From NCBI GenBank assembly GCA_050732575.1, contig JBOHRF010000005.1, positions 1-52,443 of the forward strand: 52,443 nt of DNA, given 5' to 3'. This document shows, piece after piece, positions 16,382-24,025 of the stretch. This stretch comes from JBBDWZ01 sp050732575 (GTDB lineage: Bacteria; Gemmatimonadota; Gemmatimonadetes; Longimicrobiales; RSA9). The translations under genes and the position numbers were made by a program. Under the pieces are notes generated by a model. The model made no database searches. It worked only from the letters and a program-made list of their open reading frames with translations, and was not told the origin of the DNA. How positions within the stretch are numbered: the first letter of the stretch is position 1; each line of letters begins with the position of its first letter.

Positions 16382-17398
16382 GTGCGCATCATCGACGTAC
16401 ACAATCATTACTATCCGCCTGCTTACCTTGACGCGTTGCGCCGCGGACCGTCCAACGTGCGCATCACGGAAGACGACCAGGGCAACCCCTGGCTCCACTA
16501 TCCGGGTGACTACAACGTAGCCGTACGCGGCCACCGGGACATTGCGTATCGCGCAGAGGTTCTCGAGCAGGAAGCTGTGGATCTTCAGGTGGTCACGCTG
16601 ACCACGCCAGGTACGCACGTGGAACCATCCGCGCGCGCGGCTGAGCTGGCGCGACTGGTCAACGATGCCTTTGCCGAGGTAGTGCGCACACGCGGCCAGC
16701 GGTTCAGCGCGCTGGCCACGCTACCACTGAACGATCCCGAAGCTAGCACGCACGAGCTGCAGCGCGCTCTGAACGAGCTGCAACTGCCGGGCGCCATGCT
16801 GTTCAGTAACATCAATGGCGTGGCGCTCAGCGACGCGCGCTTCTGGCCGCTCTACGAAGTGGCCAACCATCACAGTTGCGTGCTGCACATCCACCCCACC
16901 AATCCGGTCAGTGTGCAACAGATGCAGGAGTACTGGCTCATGCCTCTGGTCGGGTTCCTGTTCGACACGACCGTTGCCGCGGCCAGTCTGGTTTTTAGCG
17001 GCGTGGCCGAGCGCTTCCCCAACATCAAATGGGTGCTCAGTCACTTGGGTGGCGCCATCCCCTACCTGGCCGAGCGACTCGATCGCGGATTCGAAGCCTT
17101 CGCTGAATGCCGCGCTCACATCCAGCGCCCGCCCAGCTCGTACTTGAAGCAGTTCTATTACGACACGGTCAATTTCGACCGCGCTGCGCTGCACCTCGCC
17201 ATCCGCTTCGCCGGCGCGCAGCACATCCTGGCCGGCAGCGACTACCCGCACGCCATCGGCAGTATCCCCTTGATGAAACAGGCCCTCGCCTCACTCGATG
17301 TGAGCCCGGAAGAACGCGCCGCCATCCTGGGCGGCAATGCCGCTCGGCTCTTTGCCTTGACTCCACAGCCGCCCGTACTGGCCGCACAAGGCGATTAA
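16382..17398 (+). CDS. ACMSD-like amidohydrolase (Amidohydro_2 family)
   Basis: A 338-residue TIM-barrel metal hydrolase. The N-terminus MRIIDVHNHYYPP has the metal-binding H7-x-H9; further ligands appear in CVLHIHPTNP, LSHLGGAIPYLAERLDRGF and AGSDYPHAIGS (Asp). This arrangement matches 2-amino-3-carboxymuconate semialdehyde decarboxylase and relatives, which decarboxylate or hydrolyse aromatic-derived acids. GTG 16382 is preferred because GGAG lies 10 bases upstream and the protein then starts at the conserved strand; GTG 16367 would add five residues. It follows the APC permease closely, so uptake and breakdown of an amino-acid-derived compound is possible. No kynurenine-pathway partner is present. 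Confidence 0.82.
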   Translation: MRIIDVHNHYYPPAYLDALRRGPSNVRITEDDQGNPWLHYPGDYNVAVRGHRDIAYRAEVLEQEAVDLQVVTLTTPGTHVEPSARAAELARLVNDAFAEVVRTRGQRFSALATLPLNDPEASTHELQRALNELQLPGAMLFSNINGVALSDARFWPLYEVANHHSCVLHIHPTNPVSVQQMQEYWLMPLVGFLFDTTVAAASLVFSGVAERFPNIKWVLSHLGGAIPYLAERLDRGFEAFAECRAHIQRPPSSYLKQFYYDTVNFDRAALHLAIRFAGAQHILAGSDYPHAIGSIPLMKQALASLDVSPEERAAILGGNAARLFALTPQPPVLAAQGD

Positions 17399-17405
17399 GG
17401 CCATC

Positions 17406-17490
17406 CGTTCACGCTCTCACTAACGTTTTCGTTCACGCTCACGTCCGTACCCGTTCTTCGTGAACGAAAACGTGACCGAAAACGTGAACG
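17406..17490. repeat. CGTTCACG-family hairpin repeat, copy B
   Basis: An 85-base near-palindrome. The inner stem is ACGTTTTCGTTCACG (17423-17437) with its perfect complement at 17459-17473 around a 21-base loop. A second stem, CGTTCACG (17406-17413) with CGTGAACG (17483-17490), lies outside, separated by 9-base unmatched stretches of equal length. It starts 8 bases after the amidohydrolase stop. The arms are built from the same word repeated in each arm. It brackets the beta-propeller gene together with copy C. Confidence 0.85.
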
Positions 17491-17524
17491 TGGCGTGCCC
17501 AGACTGTCGTCCGCGCCTCCCGGT

Positions 17525-17552
17525 TTGACAATCTCACGGTACCTACTATACA
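17525..17552 (+). promoter_or_regulatory. Near-consensus sigma-70-type promoter of the beta-propeller gene
   Basis: TTGACA (17525-17530), a perfect -35 box, is followed after 16 bases by TATACA (17547-17552). The ATG of the beta-propeller gene lies 29 bases beyond the -10 box, with GGAG in between. It is the best promoter match noticed in the window and shows that the propeller gene is a separate unit. Confidence 0.75.
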
Positions 17553-17581
17553 TCTAGTACACCCCGCGCGGAGCGCCAACT

Positions 17582-18469
17582 ATGCGTTGGTATGTGGGCC
17601 CGATCATATGCACGACTTTGCTGCACGGCGCCATGGCCGCGCAGAACCCGCCCACCTGGCGACTGGTGGAGGAGCTGCGCATCGGCAGTGTCAATGATGA
17701 TGCGCAGACCCTCGCCTTCATTGGCGCGTTGGAGGTAGATGCACGCGGCAATATCTACGTGACGCAGCCGCGCACGGACTACCACATCCGCGTGTACGAT
17801 GTTTCGGGAAAACGGGTCCGCACCATTGGGCGCAAAGGAGGTGGGCCGGGCGAGTTCGAGGGGATAGGTAATACAGTCCTTCGAGGCGACACTCTTTTTG
17901 CCTACGACTTTCAGCTGCGCCGCACGTCTCTGTTCGGATCCGACGGGAGATTTGTGAGCTCGTTTTCGTTCACCCAACTCAAGCTCGAGCCGCCCTTCAT
18001 GTCCGCATCGCCCATTGAGATTCTGGGCGATGGAACAGTGATCGCCATGCCGGGCGCGGCGTTAAGGCCGGATCAGAAGGAACTGCGCGTCCCGATACTT
18101 CGGCTCGATCGGCAAGGGCAGATCCTGGACACGATTCTGGTCACGCCACGCACCAACTCTACGCTTTCCATTCAGCAGGGAACCGTAGTTCTCTTCACGA
18201 GCCAGCCGTTCAGCGACGATCCAATACCGGTCGTAGCGTCGGGTGGAACGCATGTGTTTAGTGTAGATCGCCGCGTGGCAGAAAACGCATCCCGCGCACA
18301 GTTCCGAATCACCAGGGTTGGCGTTGACGGCGACACGCTTTGGTCGCGCCCATACAACTACACGGCGCGTGATTTGAAATCCTCAACCATCGACTCGAAT
18401 CGCGTCTACGCCACCATCACCGATGAACTGGATGTCCCGTACGTAGTGCGTTACCGGATCCAGAAGTAA
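17582..18469 (+). CDS. Secreted six-bladed beta-propeller (NHL-like) protein
   Basis: A 295-residue exported protein. A signal peptide covers about residues 1-20 (ends GAMAAQ). The mature chain shows propeller-type blades: LAFIGALEVDARGNIYVTQP, IRVYDVSGKRVRTIGRKGGGPGEF and SLFGSDGRFVSSF. The R-IG-KGGGPGEF motif is common in the '6-bladed beta-propeller' proteins of such genomes; their ligand is unknown. ATG 17582 has a GGAG site 8 bases upstream and its own strong promoter. The chain is rather short for six blades, so one blade may be incomplete. The gene is bracketed by hairpin repeats at 17406-17490 and 18480-18548. Confidence 0.8.
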   Translation: MRWYVGPIICTTLLHGAMAAQNPPTWRLVEELRIGSVNDDAQTLAFIGALEVDARGNIYVTQPRTDYHIRVYDVSGKRVRTIGRKGGGPGEFEGIGNTVLRGDTLFAYDFQLRRTSLFGSDGRFVSSFSFTQLKLEPPFMSASPIEILGDGTVIAMPGAALRPDQKELRVPILRLDRQGQILDTILVTPRTNSTLSIQQGTVVLFTSQPFSDDPIPVVASGGTHVFSVDRRVAENASRAQFRITRVGVDGDTLWSRPYNYTARDLKSSTIDSNRVYATITDELDVPYVVRYRIQK

Positions 18470-18479
18470 TCCCCGAAGC

Positions 18480-18548
18480 CGTTCACGTTCTCGCTCACGT
18501 TTTCGTTCACGCTCTCGGCCGTTTGCCGTGAACGAAACGTGAACGTGA
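18480..18548. repeat. CGTTCACG-family hairpin repeat, copy C
   Basis: The left arm (18480-18511) reads CGTTCACG, then TTCTCGCTC, then ACGTTTTCGTTCACG; the right arm (18527-18548) reads CGTGAACGAAACGTGAACG followed by TGA. The inner stems pair over 14 of 15 positions (one base missing on the right) around a 15-base loop. The left arm matches the left arm of copy B in word order and spacing. It fills the 79-base gap between two convergent genes and touches the stop codon of the ADOP gene at 18549. Confidence 0.83.
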
Positions 18549-21242
18549 CTAACTGCGCAGCACCTCCGCCGGACTGACCCGGGCGGCCCGCAGGGCAGGC
18601 AGAAACGCGGCCAGCGCTGACGTTGCCAGCAGCACCAGGGACACGGCGCCCAGTGCAATCGGATCTGTGGGTGCTACCTCGAAGAGCAGCGTCTGCAGCG
18701 TACGCATGGTGAAGAACGCACCGATCAGCCCCAGGCCAATGCCGGCAATACCCAGGCGAAGTGACTGCAGCACGATCATGCGACCGACTTCCTCGGCGCG
18801 CGCACCCAGGGCCATCCGGATACCGATCTCGGCGCGGCGCCGGCTGACCAGGTACGAGATCACGCCGTACAGGCCAACCACGCTGAGCAGAAGGGCCATG
18901 AAACCGGCAATCCCCAGCAGGACCATGGTAAACGACTGGTGGTTTACCGATTCGGCTACCACGGCCTTCATGGAGCGCACCTGACCCACGGCTGCTGACG
19001 GATCGATCTCGCCGATCACCCGCCGCACGGCGGGTATCAGCTGAGCCCCGTCACCAGTTCGCAGCTTGACGGTCAGGGTGAGCGAGGTGGATGGGCCCCA
19101 CAGCGGTGCGTCCTTGATGGTGACGGGCGGGAAGAATACCAGCGCACTGACCGGACTCGTGAAACCTTCGCCGCGGAAGTCCTCGGCCACGCCCACCACA
19201 CGGTAATACGTTTTGCCGGGTCCGTTGCCGCGCAGGCCTTTGCCAAGCGCGTCCTGGCCCGGGAAGAGACGCCGGGCCAATGCGTTCGTAATCACGATCG
19301 CCCCGCTGCCCGTCTCGATGTCATGCCACGTTGGTGTGCGACCGCGCACGTGGATGCCGAGCGACTGGAAGAAGCCCGGTATCGTGGTGTGATTGGCAAT
19401 GCATCCGGTACTGGCATCGCCCGCGCCGGCCGCATCCACCCACAGTATGGCGCAGCCGTAGCCCCCGGTGAACGGCAACGCAGCGGTTGCGCCGACCTCC
19501 TGCACGCCGGGCAAGGTTTCGATGCGCGCGCTCAAGGCCCGCCAGTACTGTGCGGCTTTTTCGTGCGTGTTGTATTTCGAGAAGGGCAGGGTAACATCAA
19601 GGGTCAGCACACCATCGGGATCAATGCCGCTTTGCACGCTGTTCAATCGCTGAAAGCTGCGCAACATGAGGCCGGCAGCGGCCATGAGCAGGAGCGCCAG
19701 CGCGATTTGCGCGGTTACCAGCGCGGATCGCACGCGTACCGGTGCGCGCGCGGTGCTGAGACCGCGCCCGCTCTCCCGCAACACACCATAGTCGGCGCGG
19801 GCATGAAACAACGGTAAGAGTCCAAAAACCATTCCGGCTGCGATTGAGATCACGGTCGCAAACACGATGGTCCTGCCGTTCAAATGAACTTCTGAAAGGC
19901 GCGGCAATGTGCCCGGTGCAATCGCTATCAGCAGCCGCAGTCCCCCATACGCCAGCCAAACGCCCAGGACTCCCGCGGCCAAAGCGAACATCAATCCTTC
20001 CGTCAGGGACTGCACGGCCAGATGGGTGCGTTCGGCGCCCAGGGCCGACCGCACGGCCAGCTCGCTGCGGCGCGTCTCGTTCCGCACCAGAAAGAGATTG
20101 GCCACATTGACACCCGCAATCAGCAGCACCACACCTACCGACCCCAGCACGATCCAGAGGATACGATCCATGTTGCCGATGATGGCCGCGCGTAGATCGC
20201 GCAGGCGCGGCGAGAACTGCGAACTGCTCATGAAGCTCTGTGAGTACACCTGCGGGAAGCGCTCGGGCAGCTCGCGGGCCAGAGCGGAGAACTCGTTTTG
20301 CACAGCCGAGATCGGTACGCCCGGCTTGCGCCGGGCCAGCATGACCAGATGATGCCAATTCGCATGGTTCATGTCGACCGCAATGCGACGCGCATACCAG
20401 ACATCGATCGGCTGATCAGGCAGTCCAAAACCCGCAGGGGCTACGCCCACGATCGGGAACGCCGTGCCTTCCAACTCGATGGTCTGATTCAAGACATCGG
20501 GATCACCACCGTAGTCGCGCTGCCATAACGCATGGCTGATCACTGCCACGATGGGCGCGCCTGGCCTGTCATCTTCCGCCCGTAAGAAACGACCCAGCGC
20601 GGGCGCTGCACCGAGCAGCTCGAATAGATTCGCCGTCACCTGCGTCGTGGTCCCTCGAAACGCTGCGTCGCGCGTGCGCACGTTCTGTTGCAGTACCCAG
20701 TGTGCGCCGTAGCCATCGATCGAACGCGCGCGTTCGCCGTAATGAAAGTAGGTCGCCGTGGCCACGCCCCAGGCCGCGTCCGCGGCCACGCCCGGCACCA
20801 CATGATCGATGACCACCAAACGGTCTGATTGTGGATAGGGCAGGGGATTCAAGACCACGGCATCGAGCAGCGTGTAAACCGCCGTGCTGGCGCCAATGCC
20901 CAACGCCAGCGTCGCCACGGCTACCAGACTGAATCCAGGAGCGCGCGCCAGCCCGCGCACCGCCTGACGCAATTCCCGCTGCATGGTATCGATGATTTCC
21001 ATACGCTTCTGCTCCCTCAGCATGCTGTGATCGATGCTCAACGTCTCTCGATGGAATTGCTTCACATCACCAAAACGCTGCAGGGCCTCTTGCCGCGCTG
21101 CCGCCGCGCTCATGCCCGCCGCCATCAACGACTCCATGCGCAACGCCAAATGCGCCTCGAATTCTTCGTTAACATCCGCGTCCAGGTGCGGGCCCCGCAG
21201 CAGCGCGCGTAGTCGACTGTATCGGTCGTGCCGAAACGGCAT
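18549..21242 (-). CDS. ADOP-family ABC transporter permease (MacB/FtsX-like, duplicated)
   Basis: An 897-residue membrane protein of the 'acidobacterial duplicated orphan permease' type. The soluble N-terminal prefix (about 1-75: DADVNEEFEAHLALRMESLM ... AARQEALQRFGD) is followed by MacB-like periplasmic and FtsX segments twice: first membrane anchor LVAVATLALGIGASTAVYTLL, first permease block near IVLGSVGVVLLIAGVNVANL, second near MVLLGIAGFMALLLSVVGLY and the RRAEIGIRMALGARAEEV motif. No ATPase gene is adjacent, as usual for this class. ATG 21242 overlaps the PadR stop by one base (TGATG), so the pair is translationally coupled. The likely role is mechanotransmission or export of a lipid or peptide; substrate unknown. 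Confidence 0.9.
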   Translation of the reverse strand: MPFRHDRYSRLRALLRGPHLDADVNEEFEAHLALRMESLMAAGMSAAAARQEALQRFGDVKQFHRETLSIDHSMLREQKRMEIIDTMQRELRQAVRGLARAPGFSLVAVATLALGIGASTAVYTLLDAVVLNPLPYPQSDRLVVIDHVVPGVAADAAWGVATATYFHYGERARSIDGYGAHWVLQQNVRTRDAAFRGTTTQVTANLFELLGAAPALGRFLRAEDDRPGAPIVAVISHALWQRDYGGDPDVLNQTIELEGTAFPIVGVAPAGFGLPDQPIDVWYARRIAVDMNHANWHHLVMLARRKPGVPISAVQNEFSALARELPERFPQVYSQSFMSSSQFSPRLRDLRAAIIGNMDRILWIVLGSVGVVLLIAGVNVANLFLVRNETRRSELAVRSALGAERTHLAVQSLTEGLMFALAAGVLGVWLAYGGLRLLIAIAPGTLPRLSEVHLNGRTIVFATVISIAAGMVFGLLPLFHARADYGVLRESGRGLSTARAPVRVRSALVTAQIALALLLMAAAGLMLRSFQRLNSVQSGIDPDGVLTLDVTLPFSKYNTHEKAAQYWRALSARIETLPGVQEVGATAALPFTGGYGCAILWVDAAGAGDASTGCIANHTTIPGFFQSLGIHVRGRTPTWHDIETGSGAIVITNALARRLFPGQDALGKGLRGNGPGKTYYRVVGVAEDFRGEGFTSPVSALVFFPPVTIKDAPLWGPSTSLTLTVKLRTGDGAQLIPAVRRVIGEIDPSAAVGQVRSMKAVVAESVNHQSFTMVLLGIAGFMALLLSVVGLYGVISYLVSRRRAEIGIRMALGARAEEVGRMIVLQSLRLGIAGIGLGLIGAFFTMRTLQTLLFEVAPTDPIALGAVSLVLLATSALAAFLPALRAARVSPAEVLRS

Positions 21243-21583
21243 CAGGCCCTCGCCTTCGCGGTTTGCACCGCCATTACACGCGCGATCACACCCGTAAAAC
21301 GCTCCCACGTCGCCGTTTCCGTTTGCAGCTGCTTGCGGCCCGCTGCCGTCAGCGTGTAGTAGCGCGCTCGGCGGTTGTTCTCCGACAAGCCCCACTCGGC
21401 TTTCACCCAGCCCCGCTTGCTCATGCGATGCAGCGCCGGATATAGCGACCCCTCTTCCACCACCAGCGCCGCGCCGCTCTCCTGCTCCAACCAACTCAGG
21501 ATCCCGTACCCGTGCATGCCGTCCCAGCTCAAGGCCTTTAGGATCAACATGTCCAACGTGCCCTGGAGCAGATCCACGCGCAT
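21242..21583 (-). CDS. PadR-family transcriptional regulator
   Basis: A 113-residue winged-helix repressor of the short PadR type: LLQGTLDMLILKALSWDGMHG starts the helix-turn-helix, EEGSLYPALHRMSKRGWVKAEW holds the recognition helix and wing, and RRARYYTLTAAGRKQL is the family's second signature. ATG 21583 has a GGGGG site; the long upstream frame to 21955 runs through repeats and is non-coding. It is first in a coupled pair with the ADOP permease, and PadR genes sit directly before ADOP genes in many Acidobacteriota and Gemmatimonadota. It probably represses its own operon and releases DNA on binding a small phenolic or drug-like ligand; that is family knowledge. Confidence 0.92.
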   Translation of the reverse strand: MRVDLLQGTLDMLILKALSWDGMHGYGILSWLEQESGAALVVEEGSLYPALHRMSKRGWVKAEWGLSENNRRARYYTLTAAGRKQLQTETATWERFTGVIARVMAVQTAKARA

Positions 21584-21663
21584 TTCAGCCCCCGTTCTTT
21601 CCGTGCCCCACCCTTTAGATACCGCAGACCCATAGAAGGTTGAGGGATAAAGGATGAACGAAA

Positions 21664-21797
21664 GACGGGAGCGGGCCTGTGCGCACCGATCATCGGTAGG
21701 CCGGCACCCGCGCCCGGCCGCGCCTGCTCCCGTTATGCGCTCCCGCTCCCGAACGTTTGTGAACCGAAAACATGGCTCGATTGGTCGGACAAGCTCT
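21664..21797 (+). repeat. Long structured direct repeat, copy D1
   Basis: A 134-base block repeated almost exactly at 22088-22220, 424 bases away. Outer arms CGGGAGCGGG (21666-21675) and CCCGCTCCCG (21742-21751) form a perfect 10-bp stem. Inside are the dyads ACCGATCATCGGT and GGCCGG...CCGGCC. The block ends with CATGGCTCGATTGGTCGGAC, also shared. It lies upstream of the PadR gene in a 745-base stretch (21584-22328) where I see no gene; frames through it do not resemble proteins. Confidence 0.85.
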
Positions 21798-21799
21798 CT

Positions 21800-21884
21800 A
21801 CGTTCTCGCCTACGTGGACGGTGGCGGGCCCGGCAACATCGGAGTTGCCAACACCTTGACCGGTCCACCCGTTCCCGAGAACGT
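21800..21884. repeat. Imperfect long hairpin between the two D repeats
   Basis: ACGTTCTCG (21800-21808) pairs with CGAGAACGT (21876-21884). The centre is a perfect small hairpin, GGCAAC-ATCGGA-GTTGCC (21832-21849), and the parts between pair imperfectly. One strand of the stem, TACGTGGACGGTGG (21811-21824), also has an exact 14-base inverted copy at 21952-21965. The whole segment is non-coding by appearance and could be a small non-autonomous element or a structured RNA. Confidence 0.6.
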
Positions 21885-22087
21885 GTAACTTTCACGAGTC
21901 CGTGGACGGAGGCCCTGGATGGGTTTGGGCTGCGCTGCCCAACGGTCAGATCCACCGTCCACGTACTCGCAACGTTTCAAGTCAACGAGCAACGGTCCCG
22001 TTGCCATCCCAGCAGCGCGCTGCTGAGTGTTCGGACGGCCGGTTACCACGATTCCGGAGCCTGGAGCGGGAGTTAGGAGCGGGAGCA

Positions 22088-22220
22088 GGCGGGAGCGAGC
22101 CTGTGCGCATCGATCATCGGTAGGCCGGCACCCGCGCCCGGCCGCGCCTGCTCCCGTTATGCGCTCCCGCTCCCGAAAATGGTAAACCGAAAGCATGGCT
22201 CGATTGGTCGGACAGGCTCT
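22088..22220 (+). repeat. Long structured direct repeat, copy D2
   Basis: The second copy of the 134-base block (133 bases here), in the same orientation as D1. Differences are a few substitutions and a one-base indel near 22176-22190. The left arm has one mismatch (CGGGAGCGAG), so its outer stem is slightly weaker. Just before it the word GGAGCGGGAG is iterated (about 22061-22098). It ends about 109 bases before the YCII-ECF42 pair. Confidence 0.85.
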
Positions 22221-22328
22221 GAACGCGAACGTCCGTTCCATTCGTTTTACCGGTCAGCCGAATGTCGATTACCTCAGGATCGGTTCGTCTTCCTCGAACA
22301 CGAAGCAACCGAAAAGGGGAGGGGATCC

Positions 22329-22688
22329 ATGCCGAAGTATTTATTGGTGGCGCGCGACGCGGGTGATTGGAGTAAGCTGGCGGGTGCCGCGAGTCCGGCC
22401 GAGATTCAGGCCATCATCGACAAGTATCGCGCCTGGAGCGAAAAAGTGGCGGCGCAGGGCAAGCTGCTGACGGGCGAGAAGTTGCGGGACGGCGAGGGGC
22501 GGGTATTGAAAGGGCAAGGCAAGGCTACGCGCATCACGGATGGCCCGCACAGCGAGAGCAAGGAAATCATCGGCGGTTTTTGGATCTTGCAGGCGGCCAA
22601 CTATGAGGAAGCGGTAAAGCTGGCATCGGACAGTCCGCACCTGCAGTTCGGATCGTTGGAATTGCGTGCTATTGAGGAGATGCAGTAG
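22329..22688 (+). CDS. YCII/DGPF-domain protein paired with an ECF sigma factor
   Basis: A 119-residue dimeric-barrel (ferredoxin-like) protein of the YCII-related group: MPKYLLVARDAGDW, the signature DGPHSESKEIIGGFWIL (DGPF variant) and a final ELRAIEEMQ. Proteins of this type sit beside ECF42 sigma factors, where they are thought to take part in signalling or to be targets; the enzyme activity is unclear. ATG 22329 has an AGGGGAGGGGAT site; the upstream frame back to 22179 reads through repeat D2 and is rejected. The sigma gene starts 3 bases after the stop, so the two form an operon. Confidence 0.9.
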   Translation: MPKYLLVARDAGDWSKLAGAASPAEIQAIIDKYRAWSEKVAAQGKLLTGEKLRDGEGRVLKGQGKATRITDGPHSESKEIIGGFWILQAANYEEAVKLASDSPHLQFGSLELRAIEEMQ

Positions 22689-22691
22689 TCC

Positions 22692-23951
22692 ATGACGGTC
22701 GAGATGCTGGTCGACCATCTGTTCCGCCAGAGTGCGGCACAGATGGTGGCCGCACTTACGCGCGCGTTGGGTGCGGATCGTTTGGACCTGGCCGAGGAAG
22801 TAGTGCAGGACGCTCTGGTCCGGGCACTGGAAACGTGGCCGTATCGCGGCGTACCTGACAATCCGCGCGGCTGGCTGTTCCAGGTGGCGCGCAACCGCGC
22901 GCTGGACATTTTGCGTCGCGATGCCAATCTGACGCAGAAGCTGGTGCACTTCGATGGCGCGGCCGACTACACGGAGGCCGAGCGTGCGGGCGCTCTGGTC
23001 GATGATGAGTTGGCCATGATCTTCATGTGTTGTCACCCTGCGTTACCGCGCGAGGCGCAGGTTGCGCTCACGCTGAAGACCGTTTGTGCCTTTAGTGTGA
23101 ACGAGATTGCGGCCGCGTTTCTGGCCGAACCCACGACCATGGCCCAGCGCATCGTGCGGGCCAAGCGGCTGATTGCTGAGCGCGGGCTCGCCCTGGAGTT
23201 GCCCAATGAGCTCGAGTTGGGCGATCGTCTCGAGCCCGTCCTCGAAGTGGTCTATCTGCTCTTCACCGAGGGTCATTCTGCGCATGAGGGTGAAGGTCTG
23301 GTGCGCGAGGAGCTGTGCAACGAGGCCATACGGCTGACTCGGCTGCTGGCTGCCAACGTGCGCACGGGCACACCCGTGGTGCACGCGCTGCTGGCCCTGA
23401 TGCTCTTGCAAGCCAGTCGTCTGCCCGCGCGGCGCGCCGGCACGGGCAGTCTGTTGTTGCGTGAGCAGGATCGAGCGCGCTGGAATCAGGACCTCATCGG
23501 CGAAGGCTTGCGTCATCTTGGCCTGGCCGCCGAGGGTGATACGCTGACGCCCTACCATTTGCAGGCGGCCATCGCAGCCGAGCATGCAGCCGCAGTACAT
23601 GAAGGCGCAACCGATTGGCCCTACATTCTAAAGCTCTACGACCAGCTGGTTGCGCTGACTCGATCGCCTGTTGTGGAATTGAATCGCGCGGTCGCGCTCG
23701 CACGCGTACACGGTCCACAGACGGGGATCCGTGAGCTGGAGCGCTTGCACGCCGAGGGCGCACTGCGCCGCTATTATCTGCTGCCCGCGGTTCTGGCCGG
23801 ACTTTGCTACGAGGCAGGCTGGCCGGAGCAGGCCGCGCGTTGGTACACGCGCGCGCTCGAATTGCCCTGCAACGAGGCCGAGCGGCGTTTCATGCAGGAG
23901 CGGCTGAGTGAATGTAGGAGCGCGCCTACCATTGTCCACGCGCAAGCCTGA
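22692..23951 (+). CDS. ECF42-type RNA polymerase sigma factor with long C-terminal domain
   Basis: A 419-residue sigma factor, more than twice the length of a plain ECF. Region 2 (RLDLAEEVVQDALVRALETW, then NPRGWLFQVARNRALDILRR) and region 4 (TLKTVCAFSVNEIAAAFL, then TMAQRIVRAKRLI) are intact. A helical, TPR-like C-terminal domain follows (about 180-419), with FTEGHSA and a WPYILKLYDQLVALTRSPVVELNRAVA segment. These features and the DGPF partner identify group ECF42. In this group the C-terminal domain, not an anti-sigma factor, is thought to control activity, and no anti-sigma gene is present here. Starts at ATG 22692, directly after the YCII gene. Confidence 0.92.
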   Translation: MTVEMLVDHLFRQSAAQMVAALTRALGADRLDLAEEVVQDALVRALETWPYRGVPDNPRGWLFQVARNRALDILRRDANLTQKLVHFDGAADYTEAERAGALVDDELAMIFMCCHPALPREAQVALTLKTVCAFSVNEIAAAFLAEPTTMAQRIVRAKRLIAERGLALELPNELELGDRLEPVLEVVYLLFTEGHSAHEGEGLVREELCNEAIRLTRLLAANVRTGTPVVHALLALMLLQASRLPARRAGTGSLLLREQDRARWNQDLIGEGLRHLGLAAEGDTLTPYHLQAAIAAEHAAAVHEGATDWPYILKLYDQLVALTRSPVVELNRAVALARVHGPQTGIRELERLHAEGALRRYYLLPAVLAGLCYEAGWPEQAARWYTRALELPCNEAERRFMQERLSECRSAPTIVHAQA

Positions 23952-24025
23952 CACCAGATTGCCCTATTCGCCGCGTCGGGCGCGGCAACCTGCGCACACG
24001 TTCACAACAACACGGCAACACGACG

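Noticed and set aside
21664..22220. CRISPR array
   Set aside because: Only two repeat copies of about 134 bases, 424 bases apart, with no regular spacers and no cas genes.
21584..22328. Several frames of 70-230 codons in the block upstream of PadR and the YCII gene
   Set aside because: They read through duplicated repeats and hairpins, show Arg/Pro-rich low-complexity products and are equally open on both strands. The block is treated as non-coding.
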